Source of the DNA: an uncultured Pelagibacteraceae bacterium
GTDB taxonomy: Bacteria; Pseudomonadota; Alphaproteobacteria; Pelagibacterales; Pelagibacteraceae
Direction: 5' to 3'
Assembly: GCA_902592715.1 (NCBI GenBank)
Contig: CACJFS010000002.1
Span: 39,643-103,642, forward strand
DNA length: 64,000 nt
Positions 34,586 through 43,524 of the stretch are shown in pieces; the stretch's first letter is position 1, and each line of letters starts with the position of its first letter. A program made the position numbers and the translations under genes. A model generated the notes under the pieces. That model worked only from the letters and a program-made list of their open reading frames with translations, ran no database searches and was not told the DNA's origin.

Positions 34586-35776
34586 ATGCAAAGTTTTAAA
34601 CTCAATGAAACTGATATTCTATCCAATCAAGACTGGACATTTCCTACTAACATTGCTTATGGCCCTGGTAGATTAAAAGAAATAGGAAGCATCTGTAATA
34701 ATTTAGATATTAAAAATCCATTAATAGTTACAGATAAAGGAAGTCCAAAGCTACCATTTATTATAAATTTAAAAAGTTATTTAAACAGCTCAAATGTAAA
34801 ATCAGATTTATTTTTTGACATATCTCCAAACCCTCGAGAAGACGAAATTTCAAATGGAGTAAAAAAATTTAAAGATGGAAATCACGACTCTATAATTGCA
34901 ATCGGTGGAGGAAGTGCAATGGATGGTGGTAAATTAATATGCCTTACTGCTAATAATGACGTGCCACTCAGAGATTTTGAATTTGAACTAACTCCTCCCA
35001 AAATTAGTAAAGATAATCCTTTTCCAAAGATTATAACTATTCCCACAACAGCAGGCACTGGTGCAGAAACAGAAATCACAGCAATGGTTACATACTTAAA
35101 AGAAGGAATGAAATTTTGCATGTGGCATCCAGATGTTAGACCTTCTTTAGCATTACTAGATCCTGAATTGACTGTTGGTCTTCCAGCAAACCTTACGGCT
35201 TGGACTGGTGCAGATGCTTTAATACATGGCATAGAAGGGTATTGCGTTCCTGGTTTTAATCCTATGTGTGATGGTGCAGCTTTAGAAGGATTATCTTTGA
35301 TATCAAAATCTTTGGTCACCGCTGTTGAAGACCCGAGCAATATAGTTGCGAGAGGTGGAATGCATGTTGGATCTTGCTTGGCAGGAATTTCTTTTTTAAA
35401 AGGTTTAGGGTTAGTTCATGCAATTGCTCATATGGTTGGAGCTGAATATAATACACATCATGGTTTAACCAACGCAATAATATTACCTGTTGTTTTAAAA
35501 TATAATTTACCTGGCATGGAAGAAAAAGTTAAAAGAATGTCTGAGGCTATGCAATTTGAAGACCACTCTGTAGACGCCTTTATATCAAATGTTGAAAAAA
35601 TTCTTGATAGAATTAAAATTCCCAAAAGCTTAAGTGAAATTGGTGTGCCTGAAGATTGTGTAGATAGAATCGCTGAAAAAGCAATGAAAGATCAAGCATT
35701 TGCAACCAATCCAAGAATTGCAACCTTAGAAGAAACAAAGGAAATTACTCTAGCTTCAATTAAAAAAGCTAGATAA
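34586..35776 (+). CDS. Iron-containing (group III) alcohol dehydrogenase
   Basis: A 396-residue enzyme of the Fe-ADH family. GGGSAMDGGKL near residue 108 binds the NAD(P) pyrophosphate, and metal ligands are in GADALIHGIEGY (D and H), GLVHAIAHMVGA and YNTHHGLTNAI. The family interconverts alcohols and aldehydes or hydroxyacids and ketoacids. It heads a plus-strand run with an amidase, a DMT permease and a homocysteine methyltransferase gene. The physiological substrate cannot be deduced. Confidence 0.88.
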   Translation: MQSFKLNETDILSNQDWTFPTNIAYGPGRLKEIGSICNNLDIKNPLIVTDKGSPKLPFIINLKSYLNSSNVKSDLFFDISPNPREDEISNGVKKFKDGNHDSIIAIGGGSAMDGGKLICLTANNDVPLRDFEFELTPPKISKDNPFPKIITIPTTAGTGAETEITAMVTYLKEGMKFCMWHPDVRPSLALLDPELTVGLPANLTAWTGADALIHGIEGYCVPGFNPMCDGAALEGLSLISKSLVTAVEDPSNIVARGGMHVGSCLAGISFLKGLGLVHAIAHMVGAEYNTHHGLTNAIILPVVLKYNLPGMEEKVKRMSEAMQFEDHSVDAFISNVEKILDRIKIPKSLSEIGVPEDCVDRIAEKAMKDQAFATNPRIATLEETKEITLASIKKAR

Positions 35777-35788
35777 TAATTAACCTCA

Positions 35789-37207
35789 ATGCTTGAAAAC
35801 AAATCAGTAAAAGAAATTATTTCATTAATTCATAAAAAAGAGATTTCTGTGAGTGAAGTTGTAAGTTTTTACATAGATAGAATAAAAAAATATAACCCAT
35901 CTTTAAATGCTATAGTCTCAATTAAAGACGAAGAGCAAATAATAAATGAGGCTAAACACAAAGATGAAAATTTTGATGAAAGTAAGCCATTGTTTGGCCT
36001 ACCTTTAGCGTCAAAAGATTTATTAGATGTAGTTGATTTTCCAACCACTTATGGTTTTCCAGGATATAAAGATTATTTTCCAAAAAAAAATTCTTTAATT
36101 GTTGATCGTCAATTAGATGCTGGCGGCATCATGATAGGTAAAACTAATACTGCTGAACTAGGTGTAGGTGCACATACGGCAAATAGACTGTTTGGAATTA
36201 CGCCAAATATTTATGGTAATACACAATCATCAGGAGGATCAAGTGGTGGAGCCGGTGTAGCTGTTGCAGCCGAACTATTACCGTTTGCAGATGGAACAGA
36301 TATGATGGGTTCATGCAGAACGCCAGCAGCTTATGCAAATGTCTATGGTTTTAGACCAACACCGGGACTTTTGCCTGATTATCGAACAAATGATAAAAAA
36401 AAGAATCTTCCAATTATCTCAACACCAGGATGTCTTGCAAGGACACCAGATGATATGGCTATTCTTTTAGATGTAATAGCAGGAGAACATAAAGAGGATC
36501 CAATTTCTTTTAATTTAACAAACTCATTTAAAGATACCAACATTAGTGATCAAGAATTTTCTAAAATAAAGATCGGATGGTTATCTGATATGAACGGTAA
36601 TTATCAATATGATCCTGAGTTAATTGAAATGTGCAACAAACAATTAAACAGTCTTGAAAAAAATAAAGTTAACATTGAATACTTAAAACCAAAAATAGAT
36701 GCCAATAAGTTATGGAATTGTTGGGGGACATTGAGAGCTAAGAGTATTTATGAAGATATAATTACGATGAACATTGAAGATATTAATGAAATGACACCGC
36801 AAGCGATATGGGAATATAATAAAGGCATTAAGCTAACAGAGGAAGATGTTAAATCTGCACTCAAATCAAGAATTGAATTATCAAATGATGTAAATAGTTT
36901 GTTTGGCAGTTTTGATTTTTTAGCTCTACCATCTCAACAATCATTCCCTTTTGATAAAAACTTACGACATCCTGAAAAAATTAATTATCAGCTAATGGAT
37001 ACTTACCATAGATGGATTGAAATACATATATTTGCTAGTCTTTTCTACCTACCATCTATTTCTTTACCAATTGGGTTTAATAAGAATGGATTTCCAATTG
37101 GTATACAAATTATAGCTAAACAAAAAGAAGATTTAAAAGTGATATCTTTTGCAAAAAGATATGAGGAAATTTTTAATTTTTCTAATCGTAAACCAAAACT
37201 AAATTAA
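35789..37207 (+). CDS. Amidase signature-family hydrolase
   Basis: A 472-residue amidase. The Ser-cisSer-Lys triad is visible as K76 in PLASKDLLD, cis-S151 in SSGGSSGGAGVAV and nucleophile S175 in DGTDMMGSCRTPA. Most family members have D-x-G-G-S-I-R-x-P-A here, so TDMMGSCR is a variant. Possible substrates include short amides and aryl amides; GatA is unlikely because GatB and GatC genes are not near. It overlaps the next permease gene by one base. Confidence 0.87.
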   Translation: MLENKSVKEIISLIHKKEISVSEVVSFYIDRIKKYNPSLNAIVSIKDEEQIINEAKHKDENFDESKPLFGLPLASKDLLDVVDFPTTYGFPGYKDYFPKKNSLIVDRQLDAGGIMIGKTNTAELGVGAHTANRLFGITPNIYGNTQSSGGSSGGAGVAVAAELLPFADGTDMMGSCRTPAAYANVYGFRPTPGLLPDYRTNDKKKNLPIISTPGCLARTPDDMAILLDVIAGEHKEDPISFNLTNSFKDTNISDQEFSKIKIGWLSDMNGNYQYDPELIEMCNKQLNSLEKNKVNIEYLKPKIDANKLWNCWGTLRAKSIYEDIITMNIEDINEMTPQAIWEYNKGIKLTEEDVKSALKSRIELSNDVNSLFGSFDFLALPSQQSFPFDKNLRHPEKINYQLMDTYHRWIEIHIFASLFYLPSISLPIGFNKNGFPIGIQIIAKQKEDLKVISFAKRYEEIFNFSNRKPKLN

Positions 37208-38100
37208 TGGTCAGACACAAACATCATTTTAAAATAGCTTTTGCATTAGCCATAGCTGCTGGATCATGGGGAGTTTATTGGCTTCCACAAAGAATTTTAG
37301 AGGACGGTGGACTTACTGGAGGCTGGGGAACTATTTCTCAAATGATGATTGGTATTATATTGCTTACACCTTTATCTTTATGGAGAAAATCTAAAGGTCG
37401 AACATCAGGATTAGAAATTCCCTTTGTTGGTTTTTTAACAGGTAGTGGTTTTATATGTTACGCTCTAAGTTTTTTATTAACAGATGTTGTTCGAGCATTG
37501 ATCATGTTTTACATGATACCTATCTGGACAACCATATTTGAAATATTTTTTTTAAAGAAAAGACCTGGTTTAGAAAGGGTTTTAACTCTAAGTTTAGCGC
37601 TTGGAGGTCTGTGGGTTGTTTTCAGTCAATCTAATATTATACCATTACCACAAAATGCAGGAGATTTACTGGCGCTAGTGGGAGGCGTGCTTTTTGGAGC
37701 TGGCTTAGTGCGGTTAGAAATTACAAAAACAGATGGTGTTTTTCCTGTCATATTCTCATTTTTTTTTTATGGAACAATATTTAATATTTTTGCAGGCTTT
37801 ATTTTAAAAGATTATCTAGGGCCTATGCCGCCCATTGAAGCTTTTACATCAATGTTTACTTTTTTAGTTCTTATTTCAGTATTTTATTTTATTCCAACAG
37901 GGGTAGTTATCATGTGGTCACCCTCAGTTTTAGGAGCAGGTCTTTGCGCTATATTATATTTAAGCGAAGTAGTTGTTGGAGTTATATCAGCGGGAATTTT
38001 AACAGATGAAATATTTGGTTGGCGAGAAGTAGTGGGAAGTACAATGATTGTGTTAGGAGGAATTTTAGCAGTAGTGCTTGCTCCAAAAGATGAAAAATAA
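37207..38100 (+). CDS. EamA/DMT-family permease
   Basis: A 297-residue membrane protein with about ten hydrophobic segments. It begins with a short basic tail (MVRHKHHFK), and its halves end with FEIFFLKKRPGLERVLTLSLALGGLWVVFSQ and AGILTDEIFGWREVVGSTMIVLGGILAVVLAP. Translation is coupled to the amidase gene (one-base overlap) and the homocysteine methyltransferase gene starts at the very next base after its stop, so the three products probably act on related compounds. Confidence 0.85.
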   Translation: MVRHKHHFKIAFALAIAAGSWGVYWLPQRILEDGGLTGGWGTISQMMIGIILLTPLSLWRKSKGRTSGLEIPFVGFLTGSGFICYALSFLLTDVVRALIMFYMIPIWTTIFEIFFLKKRPGLERVLTLSLALGGLWVVFSQSNIIPLPQNAGDLLALVGGVLFGAGLVRLEITKTDGVFPVIFSFFFYGTIFNIFAGFILKDYLGPMPPIEAFTSMFTFLVLISVFYFIPTGVVIMWSPSVLGAGLCAILYLSEVVVGVISAGILTDEIFGWREVVGSTMIVLGGILAVVLAPKDEK

Positions 38101-39090
38101 ATGCATTTTAAGGAAAAGTTAAAATCAAAATCAAAAATATTTTTAGACGGTGGAAATGGTTCTGAAATTGCAAAATTGGGAGGCAAAATGTCCTCTGCTT
38201 TTTCTGCCTTAGCTTCAATAACATCACAAGACATAGTAATTAAAGTTCATGAAAAGTTTATTGATGCTGGTTCTGATTTGATTACAGCAAATACTTTTAG
38301 TTCAACGAGACATAATCTTGAAAGCATTAATCGTGGAGCAGAAACTAAAGAATTTATTATCCAATCAGTCAAATTAGCTAGACAGGCAATAAAAAATAAA
38401 AGTAAAGAAAATAAAATTGGGGTTGCTGGAAGTTTATCAAATTTTTTTTCATTAAAAGAAAATGAATTTGTGCCAAATCCAAAGTACATACCTTCTTTTA
38501 AACAAGAGGAACAAAATTATAAAGAAGCTGCTAAAATTTTAAAAGAGGAGGGAGCTGATATTTTAATTTTAGAAATGTTACTTGATATTGATCATGCAAA
38601 AATTTTATTGAATGCCGCTTTAGAAACTGAATTACCAGTTTGGGTAGGATTAAGTTGTTGTATAAGCAAATTTGATAACAGTGTTATCGGTAGAAATTTT
38701 AGCGCGGAAAAAGAAAATTCGTTAATTTATGATGAAACCAAATATAAAGAGCAACCAAAATTTATTCCTGATGACAAAATTATACTGCTAAATGATATTG
38801 TAAAATCACTTACAAGTATGGGTGGAGATGTTTATGGTATCATGCATACCTGGTTAGTTGACTCTTATGATGGATTGAATGTAATCAAAAATAATTGGAA
38901 TGGTCCGATGATGTTTTATCCTGAGATCCATAAGTTTGATACAAAATCCCACAAAGCTATTGTGACTTCTACCGAGGAAGAATTTGCTAATGAATGTGAA
39001 AAGTTAATTGATAAACAAATTCAAATTATTGGGGGATGCTGTGGTGTTACAGACAAACATTTAAAAAGTTTAATTGAAAGATATTCTTAA
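38101..39090 (+). CDS. Homocysteine S-methyltransferase family protein
   Basis: A 329-residue zinc-dependent methyltransferase domain. FLDGGNGSEIAKLGG near residue 14 is the family N-terminal motif, and the zinc cysteines are C186 (GLSCC) and C313-C314 (IGGCCG). Relatives use betaine, S-methylmethionine or methyltetrahydrofolate as methyl donor to homocysteine. Betaine is attractive given the glycine betaine genes here, but the length fits the MmuM-like branch as well. No SAM-responsive RNA precedes it; its start abuts the previous stop. Confidence 0.85.
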   Translation: MHFKEKLKSKSKIFLDGGNGSEIAKLGGKMSSAFSALASITSQDIVIKVHEKFIDAGSDLITANTFSSTRHNLESINRGAETKEFIIQSVKLARQAIKNKSKENKIGVAGSLSNFFSLKENEFVPNPKYIPSFKQEEQNYKEAAKILKEEGADILILEMLLDIDHAKILLNAALETELPVWVGLSCCISKFDNSVIGRNFSAEKENSLIYDETKYKEQPKFIPDDKIILLNDIVKSLTSMGGDVYGIMHTWLVDSYDGLNVIKNNWNGPMMFYPEIHKFDTKSHKAIVTSTEEEFANECEKLIDKQIQIIGGCCGVTDKHLKSLIERYS

Positions 39091-39091
39091 T

Positions 39092-40255
39092 TTAATATTT
39101 TTTATTAACTAAATCTATCAGCATGTTGATCATATCAGTTTTATAACTTTCTTTCGTTGCTGATTTTGTTTCTAGAACAGAAAAAAAAGCGGCTACATTG
39201 CCAGTTTTAAAATTAGTTGCAAGAAACTGACCGCCATACCCTGAATGTCCAATCATGTTGCCCGAAACCATTGTAGAATTTGAGTAATATAAATATTTGT
39301 CTTTAGATAAATCCATATATTTTGGCCCTACATTATCAATTGTTTTATTAAAAAATGATGAAGATCCAACTTTTCTATTCCCAACACCCATACCTTTCCT
39401 TGCGAAGAGTAAACCCATTCGTAAAAAGTCTCTTGTAATTAAGCAACCACCTCCAGACATCCAAGGCATACCATATCTATCTGATGCAATATATAATCCA
39501 TCTTCAAATCCAGCAGCCTCAACTGCTGATAAAACCCAATCTCTTAAAGTTCTACCACTCACTTTTTCAATAATTAATCCAACTACATCTGTATTTGCAG
39601 ATTTATAAAAAGCATAAGCAGAATTATTAATTAAACTTTTATTTTTAGATTTTTTAATTGTATTTAAATACTCCTCTTGGCTTAGATGATTTTTAAGATT
39701 TTTATGAAGTCTCCATCCTCCAACAGGTTCGTGCATAAATGAAGATGAGTATGCCTTAGTATAATCTTCAGTATAAGAGTTTATAACATTCATGTTTAAA
39801 ACATCTTGGATCTTTGCATTTGCATATCCACTTCCAATTTTTGGCAAATAGTGAGAAATTTTTTTATTAAGATCTATTAATTTAGTATTTACCAATTCTC
39901 CAATAAATAAATTAACAAACATTTTTGTAATGGACATAATTGTTTGAGGTTGGTTTTTTTTAAAATCTTTGGCATATTTTTCAAATAATATATTTTGATG
40001 ATTGCCAACAATTAAAGAGCAAAAAGATTTATTTTTAGTCATCTTCTTAACTAAAGTAAGATTACTGATAGTTTTATTTGGTTTAGACTTTAGTTTTAGA
40101 ACTAAGTCAGATCTTAAAAAAATACTGTATCTATTAATTTTATGTAAATTTTTATAACCAGACCTTCTTGTTTTCGGAAGGTTCCATAAGGCTTTGTTAT
40201 CTTTAACTGTTGTTAATTCTGGATTTCTAACAGAGAGTAATTTTTTTTTCTTCAA
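39092..40255 (-). CDS. Serine hydrolase of the beta-lactamase/class C (PBP-like) family
   Basis: A 387-residue protein with the Ser-x-x-Lys motif S108-I-T-K111 (TIMSITKMFVNL), a Tyr motif Y217-K-S219 and, in place of K-T-G, an H-S-G in IGHSGYGGQF. No signal peptide is seen; the N-terminus is basic (MKKKKLLSVRN). Proteins of this type are esterases, peptidases or amidases; antibiotic resistance is not implied. It overlaps the msrA gene by four bases and ends two bases from the convergent homocysteine methyltransferase gene. Confidence 0.8.
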   Translation of the reverse strand: MKKKKLLSVRNPELTTVKDNKALWNLPKTRRSGYKNLHKINRYSIFLRSDLVLKLKSKPNKTISNLTLVKKMTKNKSFCSLIVGNHQNILFEKYAKDFKKNQPQTIMSITKMFVNLFIGELVNTKLIDLNKKISHYLPKIGSGYANAKIQDVLNMNVINSYTEDYTKAYSSSFMHEPVGGWRLHKNLKNHLSQEEYLNTIKKSKNKSLINNSAYAFYKSANTDVVGLIIEKVSGRTLRDWVLSAVEAAGFEDGLYIASDRYGMPWMSGGGCLITRDFLRMGLLFARKGMGVGNRKVGSSSFFNKTIDNVGPKYMDLSKDKYLYYSNSTMVSGNMIGHSGYGGQFLATNFKTGNVAAFFSVLETKSATKESYKTDMINMLIDLVNKKY

Positions 40256-40704
40256 TATTTTAATGATTTTTTTTGTTCGTACTTTTGGTGATAACCTTCG
40301 GCTTTACAGTAATTTTTTTCTTTTGATACTTTAGTCGAAACTTTTCCATTTAATTTGCTGTTTACCTCGTTTAAAACTTTTTCTGCAATCTGTTTTTCTT
40401 CCTCTGTACTATAAAATATTTCAGAACGATATTGAATTCCTACATATGTACCTTGTCGATTTACTTGGGTTGAGTCGTGCAATTCAAAAAATAAATTGAC
40501 CATATCTTCATATGACTTTTCTTTTTCATCATACTCAACTTTGACCACTTCTATATGACCTGTATCTCCGCCACAAACAGCTTTGTAAGTGACGTTTGGA
40601 TCGTCCCCTCCACAATAACCGCATTCTGTTGAGACTATACCTTTGATGCCCTCATACTTCTTTTCGTCCCAAAAACAGCCAATACCGCCAATAAATGTTT
40701 TCAT
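40252..40704 (-). CDS. msrA: Peptide methionine sulfoxide reductase MsrA
   Basis: MsrA reduces the S-epimer of methionine sulfoxide in proteins. I place the start at 40704, giving 150 residues, because MKTFIGGIGCFWDEKKYEGIKG aligns with the usual MsrA beginning; a longer frame upstream to 40776 adds 24 basic residues that overlap the next gene and look non-coding. The catalytic cysteine is C10 in GGIGCFW, where most homologues have G-G-C-F-W-G. The Y-C-G-G-D, GHIEVVKVEYDE, FFELHDSTQVNRQG and YRSEIFY stretches are typical. It lies 17 bases behind a homocysteine methyltransferase gene, a sensible link through methionine. Confidence 0.9.
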   Translation of the reverse strand: MKTFIGGIGCFWDEKKYEGIKGIVSTECGYCGGDDPNVTYKAVCGGDTGHIEVVKVEYDEKEKSYEDMVNLFFELHDSTQVNRQGTYVGIQYRSEIFYSTEEEKQIAEKVLNEVNSKLNGKVSTKVSKEKNYCKAEGYHQKYEQKKSLKY

Positions 40705-40721
40705 AATACTCAAAATATACT

Positions 40722-41636
40722 TTAGTTTTTTAAAACTGAAATTGCTTTTATTTCCTCTACACCGATCCCGCAACAACCACCAATAATCTGAGCTCCATTT
40801 TTAATCCATGACCTTACTTCATTTAAATATCCAGTCGGCGTCATGTCATCTACAAATCGCCAATGTGGTTTTTCATAATAACCTTTATTTGGATATGCTC
40901 CTACTATTCCATCATAATTTTTCTTTGCAGTTTCAATTGCTTTTCCTGTAATATTTATATCTGAATGAGCAACTAATATTGGACCACTGTGTAATTTTTT
41001 AAAATTATTTATGGATGTCTCAAAGTTTTCATAGACATGTGTATCAGAGTCAATGGTATCATTATATCCAAGCATTATATTTTTTTGATCATCCATTACG
41101 CAAGATACTGATAACCAAACAGGTATATTTACTTTTGTGGAACAATTTAACATTGTTTCAACTATGTCAGCTTGTGAGGACATAGCTTCTAAAATAATTA
41201 AGTCTACTCCAGCGCCAGATAAAATTTTTAGTTGTTCGTAAAAACCAGGTATCATTGCTTTGATACCTAGTTTATAAAAGTTCCCAAAAGTTGATACACT
41301 TCCAGCTAATACAGTTTCTTTATTTGTATTTTCTATTGCTTCTTTTGCAACCTCAACACTTTTTTGATTAAATTTTTCTATAGAGTTTTCATAACCGTAC
41401 TGTCTCATTGATATTGGGGTAGTACTATAAGTATTAGTTGTAATTACATCGGCCCCAGCATTTATATAATCCTCATGCACTTTTCTGACCAACTCAGGAT
41501 GATCAACAGAACACTTCCCACACCACATATGCTTATCCATATGAGCGCCATTTTTTTCTAGTTCTGCGCCCATACCTCCATCTAAAATAATGATTTTATT
41601 GTTTTCTAATTTTGTCCTGATTGCGTCGTATGACAT
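40722..41636 (-). CDS. Homocysteine S-methyltransferase family protein (second copy)
   Basis: A 304-residue zinc methyltransferase. ILDGGMGAELEKNG near residue 17 is the family start motif, and zinc ligands are C179 (SVSCV) and C288-C289 (GGCCG). It is only moderately similar to the protein at 38101-39090. The product would be methionine from homocysteine and a methyl donor such as betaine or S-methylmethionine. Its gene comes between msrA and a VOC-family gene in a minus-strand operon that also has an aldehyde dehydrogenase. No SAM riboswitch fits in the five bases upstream. Confidence 0.85.
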   Translation of the reverse strand: MSYDAIRTKLENNKIIILDGGMGAELEKNGAHMDKHMWCGKCSVDHPELVRKVHEDYINAGADVITTNTYSTTPISMRQYGYENSIEKFNQKSVEVAKEAIENTNKETVLAGSVSTFGNFYKLGIKAMIPGFYEQLKILSGAGVDLIILEAMSSQADIVETMLNCSTKVNIPVWLSVSCVMDDQKNIMLGYNDTIDSDTHVYENFETSINNFKKLHSGPILVAHSDINITGKAIETAKKNYDGIVGAYPNKGYYEKPHWRFVDDMTPTGYLNEVRSWIKNGAQIIGGCCGIGVEEIKAISVLKN

Positions 41637-41641
41637 AAATT

Positions 41642-42028
41642 TTATTCTTTACTGCTTGTAAAGGCACAAATTTTATTTCCATCTAAATCACGAAGATAAG
41701 AATAATAAACTCCTGAGCCTTCTGGTCTTTCACCACCAGATCCTTCACTAGTTCCTCCAGCTTTTAAACCTATCTCATGAAATTTATCTACATGAGATCT
41801 TGATGAAGTTAAAAATGTGATCTGCGTTCCATTTCCAAAGGTAGCTTCTTTTTTATTGAAAGGTTTAGTGACGTAAAACTCTATATCTTTGGTACCTTTT
41901 GCTCCATATGCTGCATAATCATCTTCTATTGTCTCGTTTCTATCTAAACCAATAACTTCTAAGACCTTATCGTAAAATTTAATAGCATCATCTAAATTAT
42001 TAGTACCTACCATCACATAACCAATCAT
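41642..42028 (-). CDS. VOC/glyoxalase-family protein
   Basis: A 128-residue vicinal-oxygen-chelate fold protein. It starts with IGYVMVGTNNLDDAIKFYDKVLEVIGL and ends with YLRDLDGNKICAFTSS, the two beta-alpha-beta-beta-beta units of this fold. Members are lyases, dioxygenases or resistance proteins; the substrate is unknown here. A His in GYVMVGT position is missing and the C-terminal acidic residue of glyoxalase I is not clear, so it may not be a glyoxalase. It lies five bases ahead of the homocysteine methyltransferase gene. Confidence 0.8.
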   Translation of the reverse strand: MIGYVMVGTNNLDDAIKFYDKVLEVIGLDRNETIEDDYAAYGAKGTKDIEFYVTKPFNKKEATFGNGTQITFLTSSRSHVDKFHEIGLKAGGTSEGSGGERPEGSGVYYSYLRDLDGNKICAFTSSKE

Positions 42029-42072
42029 ATAAAACCCTATTTACTAATTCTGATTATAAGTTATTTAAGCTA

Positions 42073-43503
42073 TTAATTCCAACCGGTAATTGCTTTAACT
42101 TCTAAATATTCAGTGAAACCCCAGACACCACCTTCACGACCATTGCCAGATTGTTTATAACCACCAAACGGCATTCCAGTATCTGTGGCTTGACCATTTA
42201 TATAAACTGTTCCAGCTCTAACTTTTCTAGCAACTCTTTTAGCTTTTTCTTTATCTTCAGTTTGTAGATAATTACCAAGACCATATGATGTATCGTTTGT
42301 AATTGCTATTGCTTCTTCTTCAGTTTCAAACGGGATAATTGATAGTACAGGTCCAAAAATTTCTTGTCTAGCAATTTTCATATCATTATTTACATCTGAA
42401 AAAATTGTTGGTTTTACAAAATAACCTTTGTTAAGTCCATTTGGCAAATCTGGTCCACCCGCAGCTAACGTTGCACCTTCTTTAATACCTTCATTAATAA
42501 GATTAACAACTTTATCGTATTGTACTTTTGAAACTACAGGTCCAATGTGATCACCTTTTTTAGATGCAAGATCAACTTTAATTTTGTTTGCCTCATCAAC
42601 AGCCTCTTTAACTGCTCTTTCATAGATTGGTTTTTCAACCAACATTCTTGTTGGAGCATCACATGATTGCCCTGAGTTACTCATTATATTCCTCACACCA
42701 TCTCTAACAGCATCAGGATATGAGTCAGCAAAAACTATATTTCCACCTTTACCACCCAGTTCAAGAGTTACTTTTTTTATAGTATCAGCTGCATTTTTCT
42801 GAATTAGTTTTCCAGCTCTTGTTGATCCCGTGAATGAGACCATATCAATGTCCGGATGACCAGACATATGATTTCCAACAACTTCTCCATTTCCATTCAC
42901 TAAATTAAAAACTCCAGCAGGAAAGCCAGCTTCGTCAATCATCTCAGCAAACAATACTGCTGACACTGGAGCAATTTCAGACGGTTTTAAAATCATTGTA
43001 CATCCAGCAGCTAAAGCTGGAATAACTTTTAAAATAATTTGGTTCATTGGATAATTCCATGGCGTAATTAATCCACAAACTCCAATTGGTTCATATCTGA
43101 TATGGTTATTAGATTTAGGATCAAATTGATGTTCAAAATTAAAATTTTTTAAAATTTCTATATTATTCCTACAAATATCTGCACCCATTTTAGTATGAGT
43201 TTCTGATGCGAAATCTAGAGGTGCACCCATTTCTTTAGACTGTGCCTCAACCATTTCGTCCCATCTTCTTTTATAAATTTCATCAAACTTTTCAAGTAAA
43301 GCTAATCTTTCTTCTTTTGTAGTTTCTCTCCAGGTCTCGTATGCAATTTTGGCAGCATTTATTGCTTTATCAGCATCTTCTGCAGATCCTAAAGAAATTA
43401 TTGCAAAAGCTTCTTCAGTTGATGGATTAATTACTTCAAAGTCATTGGGTTTAGTAGGAGAAACCCACTTTCCATTTATATAAAAATTTTTCTTTTCTAT
43501 CAT
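42073..43503 (-). CDS. NAD(P)-dependent aldehyde dehydrogenase
   Basis: A 476-residue aldehyde dehydrogenase. The catalytic cysteine is C281 in SNSGQSCDAPTR, the base is E248 in TLELGGKGG and the N-P-W-N motif is TPWNYPMN near 148. The C-terminal PFGGYKQSGNGREGG is present. Its gene follows by 21 bases that of a 3-hydroxyisobutyrate dehydrogenase-like protein. The C-terminal sequence and cysteine surroundings differ from the other aldehyde dehydrogenase (8697-10178), so the two probably use different substrates. Confidence 0.9.
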   Translation of the reverse strand: MIEKKNFYINGKWVSPTKPNDFEVINPSTEEAFAIISLGSAEDADKAINAAKIAYETWRETTKEERLALLEKFDEIYKRRWDEMVEAQSKEMGAPLDFASETHTKMGADICRNNIEILKNFNFEHQFDPKSNNHIRYEPIGVCGLITPWNYPMNQIILKVIPALAAGCTMILKPSEIAPVSAVLFAEMIDEAGFPAGVFNLVNGNGEVVGNHMSGHPDIDMVSFTGSTRAGKLIQKNAADTIKKVTLELGGKGGNIVFADSYPDAVRDGVRNIMSNSGQSCDAPTRMLVEKPIYERAVKEAVDEANKIKVDLASKKGDHIGPVVSKVQYDKVVNLINEGIKEGATLAAGGPDLPNGLNKGYFVKPTIFSDVNNDMKIARQEIFGPVLSIIPFETEEEAIAITNDTSYGLGNYLQTEDKEKAKRVARKVRAGTVYINGQATDTGMPFGGYKQSGNGREGGVWGFTEYLEVKAITGWN

Positions 43504-43524
43504 TAATTTATTGTAGCATAAAAT

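Noticed and set aside
34882..35340. 152-codon open frame antisense to the iron alcohol dehydrogenase gene
   Set aside because: The alcohol dehydrogenase on the other strand has full family motifs; the antisense product has none and no ribosome site.
40705..40776. Upstream extension of the msrA frame
   Set aside because: The 24 added residues are basic, do not resemble MsrA and overlap the homocysteine methyltransferase gene; ATG at 40704 gives the normal N-terminus.
38090..41650. SAM-responsive riboswitch before the homocysteine methyltransferase genes, as known in some Pelagibacter
   Set aside because: The upstream gaps are 0 and 5 bases, too short for any such RNA leader.
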